From Companilactobacillus huachuanensis (lineage in GTDB: Bacteria > Bacillota > Bacilli > Lactobacillales > Lactobacillaceae), in assembly GCF_005404815.1 (NCBI RefSeq), contig NZ_BJDF01000004.1:105200-169199 (forward strand): 64,000 nucleotides of DNA. The letters run 5' to 3'. A model generated the notes under the pieces. It worked only from the letters and a program-made list of their open reading frames with translations, had not been told where the DNA came from and did no database searches. The position numbers were made by a program, and so were the translations under genes. Shown in pieces: positions 57,919 through 64,000 of this stretch (positions are counted from its first letter, which is position 1; each line of letters starts with the position of its first letter).

Positions 57919-58461
57919 ATGGCTCATAATACTCGGGATAAAATTCTCACAACTGCTGAAAACCTAATCATGCAGACAGGCAATACCGATGTAACTTTGG
58001 ATCAAATAGCCTCGACACTTGGGCTTTCCCACGCAGCATTGTATAAACATTTTCGCAATAAACAAGCACTCTGGGAAGCCGTAGCTTCAGCTTGGTTTAA
58101 TCGTGAAATCATTCAACAAATTAATATTTCAAATGATGGCTCTTCAGAAGGACAACTGCACGATTGGTTATGGGCTTTCGTCAATGCCAAAAAAAATACT
58201 TTCAATAATAATCCTCGGATGTTCGCTTTGAATACTGAATACATCGACAACAACCCCATAGCTCTGCATAATGTACTTATCAGTGCATATCAACAGATGA
58301 ATTCTATTATGAATTATCCAGTTGATGATTTTGAAAAGTCAGAGATTATCCTAGCTGCTTTTTCAATTCTCACATTGCCCAATTTTAAAGAAACCTGGAA
58401 TGATCCCAATTACAACAAGCGTTTTGAAATGCTATGGGATTTAATTAAAAATGGTCTGTAA
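57919..58461 (+). CDS. TetR-family transcriptional regulator
   Basis: 180 residues. HTH at residues 5-50 (TRDKILTTAENLIMQTGNTDVTLDQIASTLGLSHAALYKHFRNKQALWEAV), followed by a helical ligand-binding domain. AAAGGAG precedes the ATG. Followed after 18 bp by the WYL gene, so the two are co-transcribed. By position and operator symmetry it probably represses the divergent quinone-reductase-like gene; the ligand is unknown. Confidence 0.9.
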   Translation: MAHNTRDKILTTAENLIMQTGNTDVTLDQIASTLGLSHAALYKHFRNKQALWEAVASAWFNREIIQQINISNDGSSEGQLHDWLWAFVNAKKNTFNNNPRMFALNTEYIDNNPIALHNVLISAYQQMNSIMNYPVDDFEKSEIILAAFSILTLPNFKETWNDPNYNKRFEMLWDLIKNGL

Positions 58462-58479
58462 CGGAAAGGACATATCAAA

Positions 58480-59472
58480 ATGGATAGTAATGTTCGAATT
58501 TCAAATACACTTTTCAAAATGATCTGTGGCGGGAAAATAGATACAAGGGAAAATGCGACGTTATATAGTTGTGACTCACGTTCCATTCGACGTGATATGA
58601 CAACAATTCATCGTATCATTAAAACAACTGACCACTTAAAATTTCATCACGATACAAAATCAGATATTTATTATCTAACTCATAACGATTTTTTGCCTTT
58701 CGAAGAAATTCTCGCAATTATGAAAGTGTTAATCGGTAGCCGAGCTTTTGGAAAAACTGAATTAAACAAAATATCAGGCAGTCTTGCCGAATTCGTCTCA
58801 TCTGAACATCAAGAAGAAATCAACAATATGATGACGTCATTGAAAACTGGTGGTTATTTGCCTGTCAACCAAGATAATGACCTTATAGATCGTGTCAAAA
58901 AGTTCCAAGATATTATTCAAAACAAAAAAGCAATTTCTTTTAACTATCGTGACAGTAATCCGGCTGGTCATTCACATAAAACGAGAATTGGTTTACCGCT
59001 AAGTTTATATTTTTCCGGCAACTATTTTTACGTGATTATGTATCGTTTGAACTCTGAAAAAATGGAGAACTTCGATGACGGCATAACTTATGTATATCGG
59101 TTGGACCGATTCCAATCAATTACAGTGAAACGAAAATCATTTGAAGTTCCGCGAGAAAAATTTGAAGATGAGGAATCAATTCGAAATAAATCCTATCGTT
59201 TAAATAGTGGTAGCGCCATCTCTTATGAATTTAATTATCGAGGCTATTATCCTGCTGCTTTGGATCAGTTGCCTAATTCAAAAATCAAACGAACCGAATC
59301 AGGAAAAATTTTCAAGAATCCTGACGGCAGTGTCGTTATTTCTGGAAATATGTTTTTCAATGGTGCCAAGATGTGGGTCTTGAGCCAAGGAAATCTTGTT
59401 ACAGTGAAATCTCCACAGACTTTAATCGCAGCAGTTAAGAAAGAACTTCAGGAAACTTTGGATGGTTATTAA
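58480..59472 (+). CDS. WYL-domain transcriptional regulator
   Basis: 330 residues. N-terminal DeoR-like HTH (LFKMICGGKIDTRENATLYSCDSRSIRRDMTTIHRI), then a WYL-type domain of about residues 140-235 (RVKKFQDIIQNKKAISFNYRDSNPAGHS...RLDRFQSITVKRKSF) and a C-terminal extension. WYL proteins bind nucleotides or single-stranded nucleic acid and often control defence or stress genes; no defence gene is adjacent here. GGAAAGGAC precedes the ATG. Confidence 0.85.
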   Translation: MDSNVRISNTLFKMICGGKIDTRENATLYSCDSRSIRRDMTTIHRIIKTTDHLKFHHDTKSDIYYLTHNDFLPFEEILAIMKVLIGSRAFGKTELNKISGSLAEFVSSEHQEEINNMMTSLKTGGYLPVNQDNDLIDRVKKFQDIIQNKKAISFNYRDSNPAGHSHKTRIGLPLSLYFSGNYFYVIMYRLNSEKMENFDDGITYVYRLDRFQSITVKRKSFEVPREKFEDEESIRNKSYRLNSGSAISYEFNYRGYYPAALDQLPNSKIKRTESGKIFKNPDGSVVISGNMFFNGAKMWVLSQGNLVTVKSPQTLIAAVKKELQETLDGY

Positions 59473-59501
59473 ATTTTGAATAGCTTTTCATCATAAAATT
59501 C

Positions 59502-59819
59502 CTAAAGAATGAAGGGCGAAAAATTAATATAACCATTATTGTTACAGGCCCAGTGCTACTCTATTTAAATAATCAGAAACCTTTATTTTATTGTTCCTGC
59601 CATAAAAAAAACTAGTTGGAAGAGCTGAGAGTATTCATTTGCAGCGAAAGTGGCGTTATTGCTTCAGCAATTACACCACCGGGCGTGTGGAAGACTCGCG
59701 GGTTTTGCGAGGCTTCAACCGAGGTTCGAGACCGCACTTTGGCTCGGGCCGTTCCGCGCAGCAAATGAATACTCTCAGCTCTGGAAACGGCATACTTGTC
59801 TAAAACTTCCAACCTTTAG
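59502..59819 (+). mobile_element. Cloverleaf element, subfamily A, full length
   Basis: 318 bp from CTAAAGAATGAAGG to CTTCCAACCTTTAG with perfect closing stem and all three arms (arm 2 GTGGAAGACTCGC/GCGAGGCTTCAAC). Lies between converging genes (WYL regulator and LPXTG protein). Flanks do not show a duplication. Confidence 0.9.
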
Positions 59820-59866
59820 ATATTAAAAATAGGGTGATCAATTAAATTGACCATCCTATTTGCGTG

Positions 59867-62605
59867 CTATTCTTTTTTACGTTTAAAACCAAACCAACCA
59901 ACGATTCCTAACATAATCATACCTACCAATGATAAATTATTAGTTCTATCACTTGTTTGAGGTAGTTTTGCACCATTTGAAATCGTTCCCCGATTAATTG
60001 CATTGCTTTGGTTTAGCAGTGCTCGTGATACCGAGTTCTGCGAATTAAATATTTGAGTATGATCATATTTTACACTTGGCTGTGCATAACTCTTATTTTG
60101 CGAAGCAGTCTTCGTTGGACTCTGTCCATTGTTGATAACTCCTGAGTTATTGGAACCGATGTCACTATTTGCCGATGAATTATCTTTAGAATTTCCAGAC
60201 TCATCAGGGTTCTTGGATGGGTCGCTTGGTGTCTCAGGCTCGATTGGTATTGTTGGATCAACTGGACTTGTCGGTTCAGTTGGCTCTGTTTGACCACCGT
60301 CATCAGGATCAGTACCTGGATTGTTTGGTTCGTCTGGTGTTCCAGAATTATCTGGATTATCCGGCTTGCTTGGATTTGTTGGTTTGCCTTGATCAGGATT
60401 CCCCGAGTCTCCACCAGTACTTGGAGTTTTTTTAGTGTACGTCACATAGTCGGTAGTCGTAATCGTATCGTCGTTTACCGTCGCATTCACTTGAGTTGGC
60501 TTAAATGAATCATAACCGTCAACTGATGGAACATCGACAGTCACATTCGTCCCAACTTGACCGGTAACTCCCTTTACAACTGGGTCAGTGGTCAAATTAC
60601 TAGGAATTGTGACGTCAGCTGTGACCATTTTCTTGATAAGTTGAAGTTCAAGTTTATTAATTCCATACCAACCAGTATCCTGTCCACCAGAATTCATAGT
60701 GACTTCAATTGTGACATTTTGCCCCTGATATTTGGTTGGGAGAGTTAATGCATCGTAATACTCGTTGTAAGTTAGTTGAGTCCCATCAAGCGAAAACTTT
60801 AATCCTGCTAAATCTTTATCAACTAAGTTTAGTTTCTTCTCGATTGCCGCTTTAATCCCCAAGGCTTGTGTATAAGTAGCATATGCATCCACTTGTAACC
60901 CACCTTGATCAGAGAAAGCACCATCGCCAATAGTACTGATATTTTGGCTATTATTGATAATTTGTAAATCATTACCTTTAAAAGCATTATTACCTAAGTT
61001 ATCGAGGTGACCATCGAAGTCTACCCTAGTTAAACTATTTCCTTCAAATGCACTCTCACCAACGTTAGTCACACTCGCAGGGATAACTAATGTATTGGCC
61101 AATTCATTATCTTTAAATGAAGATGTACCAATTGTTATAGCCTTAGAATTTATTACCAAACCAGTAAGTTTATTATTAGCAAATGAATTATCACCAATAT
61201 AATTTATATTATCTGGCAACGTCAAAGTACCTTGTAAATCATTATTTTCGAAAACACCAGTGTTCAATCTGGTTAACGTATTGTTTAACTTTACATTAGT
61301 AATTTTATTGTTAGCAAATGCTTGGTCACCCATTTGTGCTATTTGGTCCGGTAACATCAATTCACCAGTAATTTCATTATTTTCAAAAACACCAGTATTG
61401 AGTACTGTTATTTTATTATTTAATTTCAGACCAGTAATTTTATTGTTGGCAAACGCATGGTCACCCATTTGTGCTATCTGCTCAGGCAATGTCAATTCAC
61501 CGGTAATTTCGTTATTCTCGAAAACACCGGTATTAAGTACGGTCAACTTATCATTAAAATTAACACCTGTAATTTTGTTATTAGTAAACGCATGGTCACC
61601 TAAGCCCGTTAAACTCTCAGGTAATGTTATAGCACCACCAATTTGATTATTTTCAAACGCTGATGTATTAATATTTACCAGATTTTTACCTAAAGTTAAA
61701 TCTGTTATCTTATTATTTTCAAACGCATCTGCAGCAATATCAGTTGTTTTATCAGGAATAACTAATTTATCAATATCATTATCCTTAAAAGCAGAGTCAT
61801 TAATTTGAGCAACCTGATTCAAATCAACATTTGTCAAATCGTTGTCTTCAAAAGCTCCCGCACCAATCGACCAAATACCATTCGTAAAACTAACCGAAGT
61901 CAGCTTGTTTCCTTTGAAAGCATTGGCGGAAATCCATTGTAAATTATTCCCCATAGTAACTGAAGTCAAACCTTCAACAATCGACAAATTATCATTACTA
62001 CTACCATCATTGTTAAAAGCATTCTCACCAATTGCAATAACAGGCTTTCCATTATAAGTGTCAGGAATAGTGATATCAGTCGAATATTGAGGATCAACTC
62101 CACCATTAGCCGCCTTTTGGGCTGCACCAGTATACCCAGTTACTGTGTAATTACCATTGGCATCTTCGCTAAAGCTGAAATCAGATGTTTCATCAGTATC
62201 TGCTTGAAGTTGGTCAACTGCGACATCAGTTAATTCATTCGGATCCTCAATATCAGATTCTGAATCTCCATTATTCTGAATATCCGAACCACTGCCAGCT
62301 GCAGTCTTCCCTGTTTGAGAACTAGCCGTGTTTTCATCTTCAGTCTTTTGCTCCACAGAATCATCGCCAACTTGTTCACCAACACTAGATGAGTCATCAG
62401 AACTGCTGGAAGTACCATCATCATCCTCAGAATCATCTTCGACTACTTCTTTATCTGGATCATCTGCAACAACAGTGGTTGGTTTTTCTGAGTCGGATGT
62501 TGAATCAGCTTTAACATTGGTTTCTACCATCATACCAGCACTCAGACCGACTAGCGTGGCGCTTGCTAACAATAAATCATGTTCAATTTTATGTGCATTT
62601 GCCAA
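59867..62605 (-). CDS. LPXTG-anchored surface protein with BspA-type leucine-rich repeats
   Basis: 912 residues. N-terminal export signal (ASATLVGLSAGMMVETNVKA), then an acidic Ser/Asp-rich stretch (about 35-145), eighteen or so leucine-rich units of 22-24 residues of the LRR_5/BspA kind (AFENNKITDLTLGKNLVNINTS; VFENNEITGELTLPEQIAQMGDHAFANNKI), a MucBP-like domain near 640-730, a Pro/Asp/Asn-rich spacer and the sortase signal LPQTSDRTNNLSLVGMIMLGIVGWFGFKRKKE. It would be covalently fixed to peptidoglycan; BspA-type LRRs often mediate adhesion. The start is TTG at 62605 with a weak GGTG upstream. Several units are nearly identical at DNA level (61200-61560). Confidence 0.92.
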   Translation of the reverse strand: MANAHKIEHDLLLASATLVGLSAGMMVETNVKADSTSDSEKPTTVVADDPDKEVVEDDSEDDDGTSSSSDDSSSVGEQVGDDSVEQKTEDENTASSQTGKTAAGSGSDIQNNGDSESDIEDPNELTDVAVDQLQADTDETSDFSFSEDANGNYTVTGYTGAAQKAANGGVDPQYSTDITIPDTYNGKPVIAIGENAFNNDGSSNDNLSIVEGLTSVTMGNNLQWISANAFKGNKLTSVSFTNGIWSIGAGAFEDNDLTNVDLNQVAQINDSAFKDNDIDKLVIPDKTTDIAADAFENNKITDLTLGKNLVNINTSAFENNQIGGAITLPESLTGLGDHAFTNNKITGVNFNDKLTVLNTGVFENNEITGELTLPEQIAQMGDHAFANNKITGLKLNNKITVLNTGVFENNEITGELMLPDQIAQMGDQAFANNKITNVKLNNTLTRLNTGVFENNDLQGTLTLPDNINYIGDNSFANNKLTGLVINSKAITIGTSSFKDNELANTLVIPASVTNVGESAFEGNSLTRVDFDGHLDNLGNNAFKGNDLQIINNSQNISTIGDGAFSDQGGLQVDAYATYTQALGIKAAIEKKLNLVDKDLAGLKFSLDGTQLTYNEYYDALTLPTKYQGQNVTIEVTMNSGGQDTGWYGINKLELQLIKKMVTADVTIPSNLTTDPVVKGVTGQVGTNVTVDVPSVDGYDSFKPTQVNATVNDDTITTTDYVTYTKKTPSTGGDSGNPDQGKPTNPSKPDNPDNSGTPDEPNNPGTDPDDGGQTEPTEPTSPVDPTIPIEPETPSDPSKNPDESGNSKDNSSANSDIGSNNSGVINNGQSPTKTASQNKSYAQPSVKYDHTQIFNSQNSVSRALLNQSNAINRGTISNGAKLPQTSDRTNNLSLVGMIMLGIVGWFGFKRKKE
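61190..61560. repeat. Tandem DNA repeats within the LRR region
   Basis: Units of about 138 bp (two LRRs, 46 residues) recur, e.g. TTCACCAGTAATTTCATTAT and TTCGAAAACACC blocks at 61240, 61375 and 61510. The near-identity points to recent duplication and potential length variation. Confidence 0.75.
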
Positions 62606-62916
62606 TTAAAAACACCAATCACCCGTATATCACAGATGTCCTTTCTTAATATGAATTAATTTATACAAGACAATATTAATTTTAGCACAGTTTGTTATAA
62701 TCACTTTACAGAAAAGTAGTTTTATAAATATGACTAAATTGTGTTAATTGGGGATCATAATTCATAAAGAGAATTGTTTTTAATTTGATTTTTGATTAAT
62801 CCTATTCTTCTAATCTTTACTTTACAAAAAATTAACAACATAAATTCAAATGTATTTTACTTGCTGAAGTATATATAAAACTACCTTGATCCTCAGCTTT
62901 CTTCAAAAAGGCACAA
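62606..62916. other. Gene-free AT-rich interval upstream of the surface-protein gene
   Basis: Presumably contains its promoter (TTATAA-rich around 62690-62730). No ORF, repeat or strong hairpin. Confidence 0.35.
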
Positions 62917-63005
62917 AAAAAAGAGAAACGCGTAGCGTTTCCCTTGGGAGTTTTATCATATTTCATTATCAAAATGTATCTATGATCATTAGCAAGTACA
63001 TTATA
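62917..63005 (-). ncRNA. Candidate short RNA with extended -10 and terminator
   Basis: On the minus strand TGTTATAAT (extended -10, TATAAT at 63000-63005) is followed by about 50 nt without ORF and then a hairpin GAAACGC-TAC-GCGTTTC with a T-run at 62917-62941. The -35 is poor. An independent RNA of about 77 nt is possible; the terminator may instead belong to an unrecognised upstream unit. Confidence 0.35.
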
Positions 63006-63249
63006 ACAGCATTCCTAAACTATTGCATGTATTCGAACTACTTTTTCTAAAAATCAACTAAATTTAGATAATCCATTATTTGATTAATGCAACAATAAAT
63101 TATAAGTTATTGTAACACCGATATTTTTAAGGAATTAAGGCGATTTTGAATCAATGTTTTGCTTATAAAAAAATTTTAATATCATATCTAGGACAAATGG
63201 CAACCAATCGTAAAACTCGTAGTTTTTATTTGAAAAGGAGAAATATATA

Positions 63250-63481
63250 ATGGCAATGATTACTATTAGAGTTTCTGAACATGAAAAAGAATGGTTACAA
63301 TATATGGCTGAGTTCTACGGAATAAGCATTTCTGATTTGTTAAAAAACTATTCAATGACACGGCTAGAAGATGAATACCGATCAACAAACTGCTGACTTA
63401 GCCCATAAGCGTTGGATTAAAGACAATAAAAAAACTGTTTCCATGGAAGATATAATGGATGAATTTGGTGCTCTTTCATGA
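63250..63481 (+). pseudogene. RelB/DUF6290-like antitoxin, frameshifted
   Basis: AAAAGGAGAAATATATA precedes the ATG. The first frame reads MAMITIRVSEHEKEWLQYMAEFYGISISDLLKNYS and stops at 63396; the natural continuation (DQQTADLAHKRWIKDN...MEDIMDEFGALS) is in the next frame and ends TCATGA, overlapping the toxin ATG at 63478. The span is one base too long for a single frame; an extra C in TACCGAT at 63378-63379 is the simplest cause. Ribbon-helix-helix antitoxins of this type pair with RelE toxins. As it stands the product is a 48-residue truncated protein that may still bind DNA. Confidence 0.8.
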
Positions 63482-63774
63482 GTTATAAACTTCAATTCAC
63501 GCATGATGCGCAAAAATCTCTTCGCAAGATGGATATGCATCAAGCTGAATTAATAGTTCGTTGGCTATATCAAAGTATAGATGGTATAGATGGTATAGAT
63601 GGTATTGATGATTCTAGAACAATCGACAAAGGTTTAACCGCTAATCGTTCAGGACACTGGCGTTATAGAATTGGTAACTATCGTATTATTGTCGAAATAT
63701 CTATGCCAATTATCTGTTCACTCGTGGGTAGTTTTTTTCGATTATTGGGGTTAGTAAACGTAAACCTGAGGTAG
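63478..63774 (+). pseudogene. RelE/ParE-family toxin, C-terminus frameshifted
   Basis: The N-terminal 75 residues are typical RelE (MSYKLQFTHDAQKSLRKMDMHQAELIVRWL, KGLTANRSGHWRYRIGNYRIIVEIS). After that the frame loses similarity, while another frame offers YANYLFTRG, similar to the expected next strand, so at least one frameshift removed the catalytic C-terminus. A 9-bp unit GTATAGATG is repeated at 63572-63605, inserting extra Asp-Gly-Ile units in the loop. ATG overlaps the antitoxin stop. Probably inactive. Confidence 0.75.
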
Positions 63775-63893
63775 AAGCTGATAAATTTGTTATGGCAGTG
63801 GTAACTAACCTATACGTCGAAGAAAATAGTCATTTACCCAACACCTATCAAGATTTAAAATATAGTTATGGTTCACCTGACATTGGAGATTAA
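63732..63893 (+). pseudogene. Coding remnant of unknown identity
   Basis: An open frame directly behind the decayed toxin (IIGVSKRKPEVEADKF, VTNLYVEENSHLPNTYQDLKYS...) ending at TAA 63893. It has protein-like composition but no start with a ribosome site except a possible ATG at 63793. It may be the tail of a longer gene lost by deletion, or a fusion of the toxin end with another gene. Confidence 0.35.
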
Positions 63894-64000
63894 ATATTTT
63901 TCGCAAATTGCAAGAACAAGTTAGCCACTTTTTAAAATACTGATTCCAAGGGATTTTCAGTTACTGGAGTTAGGCAGATTGTGTTTATTTCATTACATTG

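Overview
The window looks like a chromosomal segment of a low-GC lactic acid bacterium of the family Lactobacillaceae. The gene order pcrA-ligA-camS-gatC-gatA-gatB-dagK, the tRNA types, the sortase-anchored and SLAP-like surface proteins, cre-type CcpA sites and POT/glpK/nox content all fit. A Companilactobacillus-like species is my best guess, but that is inference. No origin, prophage, CRISPR array or transposase gene is visible.

Layout. 1-8.9 kb: a minus-strand housekeeping operon (UvrD-type helicase, NAD ligase, CamS lipoprotein, GatCAB amidotransferase, lipid kinase). 9.8-13.6 kb: purB, a divergent purK-like gene, xpt and a glucosaminidase. 13.8-21.2 kb: MFS transporter, cold-shock protein, rbsDK, a polytopic membrane protein and a YdbS/YdbT-like PH-domain pair. 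21.8-24.2 kb: two paralogous secreted SLAP-like proteins with an Rgg-like regulator. 24.7-35.4 kb: tRNA-Leu, SprT, glycosyltransferases, an aminotransferase, an NAD salvage pair (pncB-nadE), a TagA/WecG-type enzyme and an O-antigen-ligase-like protein. 36-48.4 kb: GntR regulator, tRNA-Gln and tRNA-Tyr, peptide transporter, two tandem glpK paralogues, YfhO, a tiny 33-residue peptide and NADH oxidase. 50.7-56 kb: a flavin redox cluster (two FMN reductases, ApbE, a flavinylated fumarate/hydroxycinnamate reductase-like protein). 56.5-63.9 kb: quinone-reductase-like MDR with TetR, a WYL regulator, an LPXTG leucine-rich-repeat surface protein and a decayed RelBE-like toxin-antitoxin module.

The most striking content lies between the genes. 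About 22 copies, partial copies or relics of a structured repeat (called here the cloverleaf element) occur at 9-19 kb and 35-60 kb, always outside the genes I call. A full copy is about 305-330 bp. It has 14-bp terminal inverted repeats (CTAAAGGTTGAAAG type), flanking 7-8 bp target duplications in several copies, an AT-rich left half, and a GC-richer right half that folds into a closing stem of about 21 bp with three hairpin arms. Subfamilies have different stem sequences that remain paired, which is covariation-like evidence that the fold is selected. At least one subfamily carries the same fold inside different terminal repeats. This is my main candidate for an undescribed system: non-autonomous mobile elements carrying a structured RNA or cruciform cargo.

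Other notable points are a duplicated intergenic transcription unit of about 330 nt with conserved extended -10 and terminator (48.7-49.0 and 49.8-50.1 kb), a glycerol kinase paralogue lacking the catalytic Asp and the HPr-phosphorylated His, and an FMN reductase/PAS protein whose C-terminal tail carries two bare ApbE-type flavinylation motifs. All calls are from reading the sequence; no database search or folding programme was run.
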